Shown piece by piece: positions 45,935 through 55,300 of a stretch of 64,000 bases of DNA. Within the stretch, counting starts at the first letter, position 1. Each line of letters begins with the position of its first letter. The translations under genes were made by a program, and so were the position numbers. The notes below the pieces were generated by a model. The model ran no database searches. It had not been told where the DNA came from and saw only the letters and a list, made by a program, of their open reading frames with translations. The DNA comes from Pseudomonas sp. GV071 (GTDB lineage Bacteria > Pseudomonadota > Gammaproteobacteria > Pseudomonadales > Pseudomonadaceae), in the NCBI RefSeq assembly GCF_003050835.1, contig NZ_QAOJ01000005.1:62001-126000 (forward strand), written 5' to 3'.

Positions 45935-46115
45935 AAGGGGCGGGCAGATCAAAAACCAAATCAAGATCAAAAACCAAAGCCCCTCTCCCCAGCCCTCTCC
46001 CGCAAGCGGGAGAGGGGGCAGACCGCGTGAGGTGGCCGCCATACGTCACCCCTCGCCCGCTTGCGGGAGAGGGGCCGGGGGAGAGGGGCAGTTGATCTTG
46101 ATCCGCCCGCCCCTT
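45935..46115. repeat. nested palindromic structure between the epoxide hydrolase gene and dxs
   Basis: Outer arms at 45935–45952 and 46098–46115 are inverse with 17 of 18 matches (AAGGGGCGGGCAGATCAA). Inside lie two repeat units of the CTCTCCCGCAAGCGGGAGAG type in opposite orientation (about 45979–46019 and 46048–46090), and direct copies of AAGATCAAAAACCAAA. The 411-base gap (45851–46261) has no gene. The dxs promoter is expected in 46116–46261. Confidence 0.8.
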
Positions 46116-46261
46116 GTGCGCAGGCCGCAAGGCACGCACCTTATCCCCCCACAAACCCTCCGGACATCGGTATTTGCCCAGGTGCGTCACGCGCACCCTA
46201 CGAAAAGCCCTACCGCATCAGGTAAACTGCGCCATCTTTTATACCTATAACGATTTGCCTG

Positions 46262-48184
46262 ATGCCCACGACGTTTCACGAGATCCCCCGCGAACGCCCC
46301 GCTACGCCGCTGCTCGACCGTGCAGAGACGCCTGTTGGTCTGCGTCGTCTGGGCGAGGCCGAGCTGGAAATCCTCGCCGATGAGCTGCGCCAGGAACTGC
46401 TCTACACCGTCGGCAAGACCGGCGGGCACTTTGGCGCTGGCCTGGGTGTCATCGAGCTGACCATCGCCCTGCACTACGTGTTCGACACGCCCGATGACCG
46501 TCTGGTGTGGGATGTCGGCCATCAGGCCTACCCGCACAAGATCCTCACTGGCCGTCGCGAGCGTATGCACACCCTGCGCCAGCAAGACGGCATCGCCGCC
46601 TTCCCGCGGCGCAGCGAGAGTGAGTACGACACCTTTGGCGTCGGCCACTCCAGCACCTCCATCAGCGCCGCGCTGGGCATGGCGATTGCCGCCCAGTTGC
46701 AAGGCAGCAAGCGCAAGTCGGTGGCGGTGATCGGTGATGGCGCGTTGACCGCCGGCATGGCCTTCGAGGCGTTGAACCACGCCTCCGACGTCAAAGCCAA
46801 CATGCTGGTGGTGCTCAACGACAACGACATGTCGATCTCGAAAAACGTCGGCGGCCTGTCCAATCACCTGGCCAAGATTCTCTCCAGCCGCACCTACGCC
46901 AATATGCGCGAAGGCAGTAAAAAGGTGCTGTCGCGCCTGCCGGGTGCTTGGGAAATCGCCCGTAAAACCGAAGAACACGCCAAGGGCATGCTGGTCTCCG
47001 GCACCTTGTTCGAGGAGCTGGGCTGGAACTACATCGGCCCTATCGATGGCCACGACCTGCCAACCCTGATCACCACCCTGCGCAATATGCGTGAGCTGGA
47101 AGGCCCGCAGTTCCTCCACGTGATCACCAAGAAAGGCAAAGGCTTCGCCCCGGCCGAGCTCGACCCGATTGGCTATCACGCGATCACCAAGCTGGAACCG
47201 GTGAACGCCCCAGTCGCACCGAAGAAGCCCAGTGGGCCGAAGTATTCGGCAGTGTTTGGCCAGTGGCTGTGCGACATGGCCGAGGCCGACGCACGCCTGA
47301 CCGGTATCACCCCGGCGATGAAAGAAGGCTCCGACCTGGTGGCCTTCAGCGAACGTTTCCCGCAGCGCTATTTCGATGTGGCGATTGCCGAGCAACACGC
47401 GGTCACCCTCGCCGCCGGTATGGCCTGCGAAGGTGCCAAGCCAGTGGTGGCCATCTATTCGACCTTCCTGCAGCGCGGCTATGACCAGCTGATTCACGAC
47501 GTGGCGGTGCAGCACCTCGACGTACTATTTGCCATCGACCGGGCCGGCCTGGTGGGCGAAGACGGCCCGACCCACGCCGGCAGCTTCGATCTCTCTTACC
47601 TGCGTTGCATCCCCGGCATTCTGGTGATGACCCCCAGCGACGAGAACGAGCTGCGCCGCATGCTAACCACCGGCTACCTGTTCAATGGCCCGGCTGCCGT
47701 GCGTTACCCGCGCGGTTCCGGGCCGAACGCCGAGATCGAACCGGCCCTGGTGCCGCTGGAAATCGGCAAGGGCGTGGTGCGTCGTCAAGGTCAGGGCGTG
47801 GCCATGCTGGTGTTCGGCGTGCAACTGGCCGATGCCCTGCAGGTGGCGGACAAGCTGGATGCCACGGTGGTGGACATGCGCTTCGTCAAACCCCTGGACG
47901 AGGCCCTGGTGCGCCAGCTGGCCGCCGAGCACGGGTTGCTGGTGACCATCGAGGAAAACGCCATCATGGGCGGCGCCGGTGCGGCGGTCAGTGAGTTCCT
48001 CGCCCGCGAGAACCTGCTCAAGCCAGTTCTGCATTTGGGCCTGCCGGACGTCTACGTCGAGCACGCCAAGCCGGCGACCATGCTCGCCGAATGCGGGCTG
48101 GATGCAGCGGGCATCGAAGCGGCGATCACTGAACGTTTGGCGTTGCTCACGCCGGTCGGGTTGGCCCCGACCATCAGCGCGTAA
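46262..48184 (+). CDS. dxs: 1-deoxy-D-xylulose-5-phosphate synthase Dxs
   Basis: Dxs joins pyruvate and glyceraldehyde 3-phosphate in the first step of the MEP isoprenoid pathway. The 640-residue protein has the thiamine diphosphate motif [17 protein letters not shown]...NDNDMSIS (about residues 155–200), the N-terminal [15 protein letters not shown], and the transketolase-like middle and C-terminal domains ([12 protein letters not shown]). The start [18 protein letters not shown] matches Pseudomonas Dxs. It runs into a strong terminator shared with hemN. Confidence 0.98.
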   Translation: MPTTFHEIPRERPATPLLDRAETPVGLRRLGEAELEILADELRQELLYTVGKTGGHFGAGLGVIELTIALHYVFDTPDDRLVWDVGHQAYPHKILTGRRERMHTLRQQDGIAAFPRRSESEYDTFGVGHSSTSISAALGMAIAAQLQGSKRKSVAVIGDGALTAGMAFEALNHASDVKANMLVVLNDNDMSISKNVGGLSNHLAKILSSRTYANMREGSKKVLSRLPGAWEIARKTEEHAKGMLVSGTLFEELGWNYIGPIDGHDLPTLITTLRNMRELEGPQFLHVITKKGKGFAPAELDPIGYHAITKLEPVNAPVAPKKPSGPKYSAVFGQWLCDMAEADARLTGITPAMKEGSDLVAFSERFPQRYFDVAIAEQHAVTLAAGMACEGAKPVVAIYSTFLQRGYDQLIHDVAVQHLDVLFAIDRAGLVGEDGPTHAGSFDLSYLRCIPGILVMTPSDENELRRMLTTGYLFNGPAAVRYPRGSGPNAEIEPALVPLEIGKGVVRRQGQGVAMLVFGVQLADALQVADKLDATVVDMRFVKPLDEALVRQLAAEHGLLVTIEENAIMGGAGAAVSEFLARENLLKPVLHLGLPDVYVEHAKPATMLAECGLDAAGIEAAITERLALLTPVGLAPTISA

Positions 48185-48196
48185 GCCCGTAGCGAT

Positions 48197-48230
48197 AAAA
48201 AAAGGCCGGTCATTGACCGGCCTTTTTTGT
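48197..48230. terminator. bidirectional terminator between dxs and hemN
   Basis: A perfect 14-base stem (48198–48211 with 48215–48228) has a three-base loop and A and T runs on its two sides. It ends both converging genes. Confidence 0.95.
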
Positions 48231-48232
48231 TT

Positions 48233-49615
48233 TCAGATCACCCGCGAAAAGCGCTGGCTGTTCTGTTCGCTCAGGTAGTGGTCGAACAGCATGCACAGCG
48301 AACGCACCAGCAGGCGCCCGGCCGGCAGCACTTCGATGCCCTGATTGCTGAGGCTGATCAAGCCGTCGCGGGCAAACTGCTGCAGCTGTGGCCAAACCTC
48401 GGCGAAGTAGCCGCGAAATTCGATGTTGAAGCTGCTCTCGATCAGGCTGAAATCCAGTTTGAAGGAGCAGATCAGGTGCTGGATCACTGCACGGCGAATG
48501 CGGTCATCGTCGTTGCACAGCAAGCCGCGCTCCACGGCTGAATGGCCTGCGTCGATGGCGGCTATGTAGCGCGGCAGATCGCTGCTGTTCTGGCAGTACA
48601 GATCGCCCAACTGGCTGATGGCCGACACCCCGAGCCCGACCAGGTCGCAATGGCCATGGGTGGTGTAGCCCTGGAAGTTGCGCCGCAGCATGCCGTCTTC
48701 CTGGGCCACGGCCAGTTCGTCATCGGGCAGGGCGAAGTGGTCCATGCCGATGTACACGTAGCCGGCCTGGGTCAGTTGTTCGATGCTGCGCTGGAGCATC
48801 TCCAGCTTGGCCGACGGGCTGGGCAAGTCCTCGGCGTTGATCCGCCGCTGCGGCAGGAAACGCTCCGGCAGGTGCGCGTAGTTGAACAGCGAAAGGCGGT
48901 CGGGTTGCAGCTCGATAACCTTGTCCACGGTGCGGGCAAACCGCTCGGGGGTCTGCTTGGGCAGGCCGTAGATCAGGTCTATGTTCACTGAGCGAAATTG
49001 CAGGGTCCAGGCGGCTTCGACGATGGCGCGGGTCTGTTCGAAACTCTGCAGGCGGTTGACCGCTTGTTGCACCTGCGGGTCGAGGTCCTGCACGCCGAGG
49101 CTGACACGGTTGAAGCCGAGTTCGCGGAGCAGGCCCATGGTCGACCAGTCCGCTTCGCGCGGGTCGATCTCGATACCGTAGTCGCCGCTGTCGCCGTCCA
49201 GCAGGGTGAAGTTCTCACGCAGGTGGCGCATCAGTTCGCGCAGTTCGGTGTGGCCGAGAAAGGTTGGCGTGCCGCCGCCAAAATGCAGTTGTTCGACCAC
49301 CTGGCGGCGGTCGAGCTGGCTGGCGATGCGGCTGATTTCTTCATGCAGGCGTTGCAGGTAAGGCACCGCGCGGCCACGGTCTTTGGTGATCACTTTGTTG
49401 CAGCCGCAGTAGTAGCAAATGTTGGCGCAGAACGGCACGTGCACATACACCGACAAGGGCCGCAGCGCTTTGCGGCTTTCCGCCAGGGCCTGGACCAGGG
49501 CGTTACCGGCGACCTGATCATTGAACTGCAAGGCGGTGGGGTATGAGGTGTAGCGAGGACCGGGGCGGTCGTAGCGGCGAATCAGGTCGGCATCCCAATG
49601 AATGGCTTCGTGCAT
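48233..49615 (-). CDS. hemN: oxygen-independent coproporphyrinogen III oxidase HemN
   Basis: HemN makes protoporphyrinogen IX without oxygen as a radical-SAM enzyme. The 460-residue protein has the cluster motif CxxxCxYCGC (FCANICYYCGCNK, about residues 62–72), the RYTSYPTALQF N-terminal segment and GGTPTFL. It is typical of the anaerobically induced HemN; a weak Anr-like site lies about 59 bases upstream. It shares a terminator with dxs and is divergent from the chemoreceptor gene. Confidence 0.97.
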   Translation of the reverse strand: MHEAIHWDADLIRRYDRPGPRYTSYPTALQFNDQVAGNALVQALAESRKALRPLSVYVHVPFCANICYYCGCNKVITKDRGRAVPYLQRLHEEISRIASQLDRRQVVEQLHFGGGTPTFLGHTELRELMRHLRENFTLLDGDSGDYGIEIDPREADWSTMGLLRELGFNRVSLGVQDLDPQVQQAVNRLQSFEQTRAIVEAAWTLQFRSVNIDLIYGLPKQTPERFARTVDKVIELQPDRLSLFNYAHLPERFLPQRRINAEDLPSPSAKLEMLQRSIEQLTQAGYVYIGMDHFALPDDELAVAQEDGMLRRNFQGYTTHGHCDLVGLGVSAISQLGDLYCQNSSDLPRYIAAIDAGHSAVERGLLCNDDDRIRRAVIQHLICSFKLDFSLIESSFNIEFRGYFAEVWPQLQQFARDGLISLSNQGIEVLPAGRLLVRSLCMLFDHYLSEQNSQRFSRVI

Positions 49616-49673
49616 GGCGGCGGTCCGAGAAGAGCGTGGGCGGCCAGTCTATGGAGCTGCGACAAAGGCGATC

Positions 49674-49687
49674 TTGACTTGACGCAA
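49674..49687. promoter_or_regulatory. weak Anr/FNR-like box upstream of hemN
   Basis: TTGAC-TTGA-CGCAA agrees with seven of ten defined bases of the FNR/Anr consensus TTGAT-N4-ATCAA. It lies 59 bases upstream of the hemN start in the 309-base divergent region (49616–49924). Anr control of hemN is established in Pseudomonas, but this match is imperfect. Confidence 0.35.
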
Positions 49688-49924
49688 GGCAACGCGCGGT
49701 CCGGCGCCTCACATGGACTGGCGGCGCACCACAAGCGGGCACGGTCGACGCGCCATCGCGGAGCCAGGGTCAGCGCCGAACGCTCGCACCAAGTAGAAAG
49801 CGACATCCACCTGGCAAAATGCGCCATCGCGCCACTAATCTGCCATTAACGTCGATGGTCGGTCCCTTTTTTGCAATATCAGCCGCTCACGCTAGGCAAA
49901 GCACTGCCATTTGCGAGCACGGAC

Positions 49925-52102
49925 ATGCAGCTGAAAAGTTACCAGATGGCCCTTAGCGGCCGCGAACACCGGTGGTTGCCCTGGTTTGGCACCCACAATA
50001 AATGGGCCCTGCGCTGGGCCAGCCTGATCAACCGCAGCCAGGCCGCGCGCCTGGAGAAAACTTTCAGCGGCATGGCCCATACCCGAGCCCAGCTGTTGTT
50101 GAGCTGGACCCAGCAGCACTGGCAACAGTTGCAGCAAGTGGCCGGCAGCCTCAGCGAACCGTGGCCGCGCGTTGAGTCGACGCAGCTGCAAAACATCGCC
50201 GCGCACATGCGCGAGGTCTCCGAACTGTTTGTGCTGGATGCCAAGGGCAAGGTCATCGCCTCCACTCACGCTCAGCGAGTGGGCCAGCAGCATGACGCCA
50301 AGGCGCTCACCGCCGGGCTGCAGGCGCCGTTTCTGCAGGGCCCGTATCGCGACGAGGTGACCCAGGCACTGGGCGCCACCACCTCGCGTTTTCACGACGC
50401 GGTGACGCTGATGTTCCATCAGCCGCTGCAGGTCGGCGGCAAAACTGTCGGCTGCCTATGCGCACGCATTCCCAATGACGTAATGAGCGACTTGATCCAG
50501 CGCGAGGCCGGCCACGTGTTCCGCGACTCGGGTGACAACTACCTGTTCATGATCAGGGCGCAGTACGACCCAAGCATCGCCGCCGGCACCGCGCTGTCGC
50601 GCTCGCGCTTTGAAGACAACACCTTCACCGCCGGCGAAAACCTCAAGGACGGTGTGCACACCCCGTTCGGCACCGTGCGGGTGCGCCAGCACACCGAATT
50701 CGAACTGCGCTTCACCGACCCGGCAACCAAAGAGCTGCACCCCGGCGTGCGCGAAACCATTCGCCGTGGCAGCAATCTGTTTGTGCTCTACCCCGGCTAC
50801 CCGGACTACCGGCGCGTGCCTGTGGTCGGCGCCGGCCTGACCCTCAACCTGCCCGGCTCGCCGGACACCTGGGGAATGATGTGCGAGGGCGACCTGGAAG
50901 AGGTATACCGCCCGCGCAGCCTCAGTTACACCCTGCTCAAGGCGCTGCTGCTGAATGTCGGCGGCGCCGCAGCGGTGCTCGCCGGTGCCCACCTGGGCCT
51001 GGGCTGGCAGGGCGAACACCTGCCCTGGGCGCTGGGCGTCAGCACCCTGGTGGTGTTGCTGAACTTCTGGTTCTTCAGCCTGCGCCCGCGCAGCCAGCGG
51101 TTGCAGGCGCTGTGCGACTTCTTTCTGGACACCGCCGAGTGCGGCGCGCCGCTGAGCAAGCGCTTTACCGCCAACCGCCTGCAGGCGGATGAAACCGGCT
51201 CGCTGGCCGGCTGGGTCAACAGCTTTGTCGACAAGATGGACGACACCATGCAGAGCATCGTCTCTGCCGGCAGCGCCCTCAATCACACCAGCGTGGCCCT
51301 CAACCAGACCTCCGGCACCGTCAGCCTGTGTGCCAACCAGCAAAACAGTGCGGCCCAGGCCACGGCCGAAGCCACCCAGGGTGTCAGCCACAGCATCAGC
51401 GCCATGGCCGAGCACATTCTCGGCAGCGAACACGCCTCGCAACAGGCACTGCAACTGGCCGAAGAAGGCACCCAGGTGGTGCAACGGACCACCGCCGAAA
51501 TCAATCGCCTGGCCCAGCAAGTGATTGAGGCCACGGCCACCATCGAAGGCCTGAGCCAACATACCCTGGCGGTGCAGACCATCAGCGAAACCATCCGCGG
51601 TATTGCCGAACAGACCAACCTGCTGGCCCTCAATGCAGCCATTGAGGCGGCGCGGGCCGGCGAGTCCGGGCGCGGTTTTGCCGTGGTCGCCGATGAAGTG
51701 CGCAACCTCGCGCAACGCACCGCCGAGGCTACCCAGGCCATCGCCCAGAGCCTGGACAGCATGCGCCAGCAAGCGTTGCAGGCCGTGGGCTCGATGCAGC
51801 ACTGTCAGCAGAGCGCCAGCACCAGCGTCGAACAGGCAGCCCTGGCCAACCAGGCGTTGCAGCGCATTCACAGCGAAGTGGCGGGCATGCAGACGCAGAT
51901 CGGCCAGATCAGCCGGGCCATGCAATCGCAACGCGACCAGGCCCTGGCCGCCAACCTGCAAGCGCAGACCATCAGCAGCGGTGCCGGGCAAAGCGCCCAG
52001 GCCGCCAACCAGACCCAGCTTGCCGCGCGGGCACTGGAGCGTTTGGTGTTGGACCTGCACAAAGCCGCCAGCCGCCTCGGCCAGGCAGAGCCCACCACGT
52101 AG
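49925..52102 (+). CDS. methyl-accepting chemotaxis protein with N-terminal sensor and no N-terminal anchor
   Basis: The 725-residue protein has a standard C-terminal signalling domain with the MCP hairpin tip ([20 protein letters not shown] and [15 protein letters not shown]). The first ~335 residues form a Cache- or PAS-like sensor, without a signal or membrane helix before it. Two hydrophobic segments (about 338–361 and 368–392) come only after the sensor. The sensor would therefore be cytoplasmic, as in Aer-like receptors. The start is uncertain: ATG 49925 gives [12 protein letters not shown]; a TTG at 49871 is also open. The ligand is unknown; its position opposite hemN may hint at oxygen or redox. 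Confidence 0.88.
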   Translation: MQLKSYQMALSGREHRWLPWFGTHNKWALRWASLINRSQAARLEKTFSGMAHTRAQLLLSWTQQHWQQLQQVAGSLSEPWPRVESTQLQNIAAHMREVSELFVLDAKGKVIASTHAQRVGQQHDAKALTAGLQAPFLQGPYRDEVTQALGATTSRFHDAVTLMFHQPLQVGGKTVGCLCARIPNDVMSDLIQREAGHVFRDSGDNYLFMIRAQYDPSIAAGTALSRSRFEDNTFTAGENLKDGVHTPFGTVRVRQHTEFELRFTDPATKELHPGVRETIRRGSNLFVLYPGYPDYRRVPVVGAGLTLNLPGSPDTWGMMCEGDLEEVYRPRSLSYTLLKALLLNVGGAAAVLAGAHLGLGWQGEHLPWALGVSTLVVLLNFWFFSLRPRSQRLQALCDFFLDTAECGAPLSKRFTANRLQADETGSLAGWVNSFVDKMDDTMQSIVSAGSALNHTSVALNQTSGTVSLCANQQNSAAQATAEATQGVSHSISAMAEHILGSEHASQQALQLAEEGTQVVQRTTAEINRLAQQVIEATATIEGLSQHTLAVQTISETIRGIAEQTNLLALNAAIEAARAGESGRGFAVVADEVRNLAQRTAEATQAIAQSLDSMRQQALQAVGSMQHCQQSASTSVEQAALANQALQRIHSEVAGMQTQIGQISRAMQSQRDQALAANLQAQTISSGAGQSAQAANQTQLAARALERLVLDLHKAASRLGQAEPTT

Positions 52103-52134
52103 GGCGAATATCCGCCTGCGGTTATTCGCCCTAC
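52099..52134. repeat. palindrome after the chemoreceptor gene (GTAGGGCGAATA family)
   Basis: GTAGGGCGAATATCCGC (52099–52115) and GCGGTTATTCGCCCTAC (52118–52134) are inverse copies with one mismatch, overlapping the gene's stop. It belongs with the element at 39175–39209 and can serve as a transcript end before the B12 riboswitch. Confidence 0.85.
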
Positions 52135-52186
52135 GCCGCTATTCCCGTCTTGACCCACCCCGCTGCCGCCGTTAGGGTGCGCAGCG

Positions 52187-52410
52187 TTTATCCACGCAGG
52201 TGCGCCGCGCTCATTGAGCCCGGCGTTAAACGGGAAGCCGGTGCGCTCACGAGCCATGCCGGCGCTGCCCCCGCAACGGTAATCGACCGCAGCCTGGCTG
52301 CATGCCCGATCGACACACCACTGGGAGTTTCCTGGGAAGGTGATCGCGGCAGGAAAGAGTGCCTCTTTCAGTCGAAAGCCCGGAGACCGGCCTGTGCGGA
52401 ATCGACCGGT
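52187..52410 (+). ncRNA. cobalamin (AdoCbl) riboswitch upstream of btuB
   Basis: The leader contains the conserved aptamer pieces in order: TTAAACGGGAAGCCGGTG (from 52226), GCTGCCCCCGCAACGG (52264–52279) and the B12 box AGCCCGGAGACCGGCCT (52377–52393). End points are approximate. It senses cobalamin and lowers BtuB production when the vitamin is plentiful. The downstream part (52411–52502) holds the expression platform. Confidence 0.93.
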
Positions 52411-52470
52411 GTTGCGGAGGGCAGCACCATCAAGCGCTGGCCGCTTCGCGCGTCCCGTTTGCCTATGCCC

Positions 52471-52494
52471 TCCTCAAAAATAATCTTTTGAGGA
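52471..52494 (+). promoter_or_regulatory. hairpin hiding the btuB ribosome binding site
   Basis: TCCTCAAAA (52471–52479) pairs perfectly with TTTTGAGGA (52486–52494) over a six-base loop. The right arm contains the GAGGA Shine-Dalgarno, eight bases before the btuB ATG. It is the natural OFF-state sequester of the upstream riboswitch, which acts on translation. Confidence 0.75.
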
Positions 52495-52502
52495 TCCACC
52501 CC

Positions 52503-54404
52503 ATGAAGTACATCCACCTTGCCCTGCCGGCACTGCTGTTGCCCTTGCTGGCGCAGGCGCAAAGCAACGACGACGCGCTCAAGCTCGAGGAGATGGTGAT
52601 CACCTCCGGGCGCAACGCCGAGCCGTTGAACCAGGCCACCGCGGCGGCCACGGTGTTCACCCGCGCCGATATCGAACGCCTGCAACCGAGTTCCATCACC
52701 GAACTGCTGACCCGCGTGCCGGGCGTGCAACTGGTGCAGAACGGCGGCCGCGGCAGCAACACCTCGCTGTTCATTCGCGGCAGCAGCAACACCCAGAGCC
52801 TGATTCTGGTGGACGGCCAGCGCATCGGCTCGGCCTCCGATGGCGGCGCCAGCCTGCAGTTTCTGAGCCTGGAGCAGATCGAGCGGATCGAGGTGGTACG
52901 CGGCTCACGCTCAGCCCTGTATGGCAGCGATGCGATTGGCGGAGTGGTGCAGATTTTCACCCGCCGCGGCAGCAGCGGCCTGCAACCGCGTCTGGCCATG
53001 AGTGCCGGCAGCGACCAGAGTTTCCAGCGCAGCCTGGGCCTCAGTGGCGGCGATGAGCAGACCCGTTTCAGCCTCAATGGCAGCCTCGACGAAACCGCCG
53101 GCATCGACCGCACCGGGCCGTCTTACGACTCCGACAGCGACCACGACGCCTACCGCAACAAAGCCTTGAGCTTGAACCTCAGCCACCAGTTCAGCGAGCG
53201 CCTCGAAGGCGGCGTCAGCCTGCTCGACCAGCGCGGTCGCAGCGAGTACGACAACCCGTTCGGGCGCTTCGACATGAGCACTTTCCTGAGTTATCCACAG
53301 CAGCCCTACACCGACTTCAGCCTCGCCAGCGGCAGTGCCTTTATCGATGCGCAGTTCAATGACCTGTGGAGCAGCCGCTGGGAAGTCGGCCACAGCGAAA
53401 GCCGGCAGAAGAGCAAAGACAAGCTCAGCGACGAAGTCAGCGTGTTCAACACCTACCGTGACGCATTCAGTTGGGTGAACACCTTGCAATTGGGTGAACA
53501 GAACACGTTGCTGGCAGGCCTGGACTGGTACGAGGACAAACTGCACAGCAGCACCGAGTACGACCAGCAAACCCGCTGGAACCAGGCGGCGTTTGTTCAA
53601 CATCGCTTCCAGGGCGAATGGTTCGCCACCGAGCTGGGCCTGCGCCATGACGACAACCAGCAGTTCGGCAGCGAGAACACCTGGAACGGCGCGCTCACCG
53701 TGCCGCTGGGCGCGACCACCTCACTGATCGCTTCTTACAGCGAAGGCTTTCGCGCGCCGACCTACAACGAGCTGTACTGGCCCGACGACGGCAACGGCTA
53801 CATCGGTAACCCCAACCTCAGCCCCGAGCACTCGAAGACCTACGAGCTGCAACTGCGCGGCGAAGACTGGGGCACCCGCTGGAGCCTGGCGGCGTACCGC
53901 AACGAGGTGCGCGACCTGATCAGCACTGTGCTCTGCGACCCGGCGACCTACCTGTATTGCGCGGTCAACCTGAACAAGGCGCGCCTGCAAGGCATCGAGT
54001 TGACCCTGGAACGTGAGGTCTTCGGTTGGCAAGCCTCAGCCAACGCCAGCTGGCTGGACGCCCGCGACCGCGAAACCGGCCACGCCCTGCAGCGCCGCGC
54101 CAAGCGCACCCTTAACCTGGATATCGACCGCCACTTCGGCAAACTCGGCGTGGGCGTCAGCTGGCAGGCGTTCAGCAGCAGCTACGACGACGTTGGCAAC
54201 ACCCGCGAGCTGCCGGGCTATGGCCTGGTCGGTCTGCGCAGCAGTTGGCAAGCCAGCAGCGAACTGGAGGTGCAGTTCAAGGTGGATAACCTGCTGAACC
54301 AGGACTACAGCCGTGCGATGTACAGCCATGACGGTGAGTACTACGACTACCGCGAAGCGGGTCGCACGGCGAGCGTTGGGTTTGTCTGGACGCCGGCGAT
54401 TTAG
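52503..54404 (+). CDS. btuB: TonB-dependent vitamin B12 receptor BtuB
   Basis: BtuB moves cobalamin across the outer membrane. The 633-residue protein has a signal peptide (MKYIHLALPALLLPLLAQAQ), a TonB-box-like EEMVITSG just after it, a plug domain (about 45–150; VPGVQLVQNGGRGSNTSLFI, SRSALYGSDAIGG) and a 22-strand barrel ending in FVWTPAI with an aromatic at the third position from the end of the strand. The ATG at 52503 is fixed by the signal peptide and the sequestered Shine-Dalgarno. Regulation is by the riboswitch upstream. Confidence 0.95.
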   Translation: MKYIHLALPALLLPLLAQAQSNDDALKLEEMVITSGRNAEPLNQATAAATVFTRADIERLQPSSITELLTRVPGVQLVQNGGRGSNTSLFIRGSSNTQSLILVDGQRIGSASDGGASLQFLSLEQIERIEVVRGSRSALYGSDAIGGVVQIFTRRGSSGLQPRLAMSAGSDQSFQRSLGLSGGDEQTRFSLNGSLDETAGIDRTGPSYDSDSDHDAYRNKALSLNLSHQFSERLEGGVSLLDQRGRSEYDNPFGRFDMSTFLSYPQQPYTDFSLASGSAFIDAQFNDLWSSRWEVGHSESRQKSKDKLSDEVSVFNTYRDAFSWVNTLQLGEQNTLLAGLDWYEDKLHSSTEYDQQTRWNQAAFVQHRFQGEWFATELGLRHDDNQQFGSENTWNGALTVPLGATTSLIASYSEGFRAPTYNELYWPDDGNGYIGNPNLSPEHSKTYELQLRGEDWGTRWSLAAYRNEVRDLISTVLCDPATYLYCAVNLNKARLQGIELTLEREVFGWQASANASWLDARDRETGHALQRRAKRTLNLDIDRHFGKLGVGVSWQAFSSSYDDVGNTRELPGYGLVGLRSSWQASSELEVQFKVDNLLNQDYSRAMYSHDGEYYDYREAGRTASVGFVWTPAI

Positions 54405-54424
54405 CAGAGAGAACGGAAAAAGCA

Positions 54425-54486
54425 TCGCGGCTGAAGCCCCTCCCACAGGGAAATGCGATCTCCTGTGGGAGGGGCTTCAGCCGCGA
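54425..54486. repeat. REP-like palindrome with perfect 25-base arms between btuB and the BtuF-like gene
   Basis: TCGCGGCTGAAGCCCCTCCC… (54425–54449) and its exact inverse (54462–54486) enclose 12 bases. It is a variant of the family at 17116–17194 and 41410–41475, with CCCCTCCCAC in place of CCGCTCCTAC. It sits between converging genes and probably terminates both. Confidence 0.9.
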
Positions 54487-54502
54487 ACTCTTGCAATCGC
54501 CA

Positions 54503-55300
54503 TCAGTGCATAGGTTGTAGCGCCTGACAAAGCCGCTCGGTGGCATCCAGCATTTGCAAACTCGGCCGCTCCAGTCCTTTGTCAGGCAACACCACCAGTT
54601 GCTGACGGCTGACAGCCTTGAGCTGCGGCCAGGCCTGCCAGGGTTTCAGTTGTGCCTGGTCACCGGCAACGATCACATGCGGATCACGCTGCAACACCGC
54701 CTCGACGCTCACTTGCGGCGCTGGCAGTTGCAGGTCGGCGAACACGTTCTGCGCGCCACATACGGTTAGCGCGTCACTGATGATCTGCCCGCCGCCGACG
54801 GTGTACAGCGGCGCATGCCAGATCTGGTAGAACACCGGTAACGGCGTCTCGCGGTGATAGCGTCGCTGTAAGGCGCTCATGCGCTGGCGGAACTGTTCGG
54901 CGCGTTGCCGCCCTTGTTCAGCCCGCCCTACCCGCTCGCCAATCGCCCGGAACTGCTCGGCCAATTGCAGCAGGCTATGGGGTTCGGCCTCGTACAGGGG
55001 AATACCAAAACCGATCAGCTGCTGACGCTGCGCCGCGCTGATGCTGTCAGGCCAGAGCAACAGCAGGTCGGGTTTCAGCGCCAGCAGACGCTCCATTTCC
55101 AGCTGCCCGTAACGCCCCACCGATGGCAATTGCGCCAGCGCAGCCGGGCGCTCGCCACCATCGAGCACGCCCACCAGCAGGTCGGCGGCATCCAGTTCCA
55201 GGATGATTTCACTGAGGGAAGGGGCCAGCGTCACCACCCGCAGTTGCGCCGCCGCAGGCCAGGCCAGCAAGCACAACAGACAGGCGAGCAGCCGGCGCAT
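54503..55300 (-). CDS. periplasmic cobalamin-binding protein, BtuF-like
   Basis: The 265-residue protein has a signal peptide ([18 protein letters not shown]) and the two-lobed FecB/BtuF fold (RVVTLAPSLSEIILELDA; LKPDLLLLWPDS; VFYQIWHAPLYTVGGGQIISD). That last segment is typical of cobalamin-binding members. It faces btuB across a palindrome. No inner-membrane BtuCD genes are here. It overlaps the upstream membrane-protein gene by one base, so it belongs to the ribA operon. Confidence 0.88.
   Translation of the reverse strand: MRRLLACLLCLLAWPAAAQLRVVTLAPSLSEIILELDAADLLVGVLDGGERPAALAQLPSVGRYGQLEMERLLALKPDLLLLWPDSISAAQRQQLIGFGIPLYEAEPHSLLQLAEQFRAIGERVGRAEQGRQRAEQFRQRMSALQRRYHRETPLPVFYQIWHAPLYTVGGGQIISDALTVCGAQNVFADLQLPAPQVSVEAVLQRDPHVIVAGDQAQLKPWQAWPQLKAVSRQQLVVLPDKGLERPSLQMLDATERLCQALQPMH

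Noticed and set aside
41403..46261. Composite transposon or genomic island between ispA and dxs
   Set aside because: No transposase, integrase, tRNA or target-site duplication is seen. The flanking palindromes belong to different families, so a defined mobile element is not supported even though insertion is likely.
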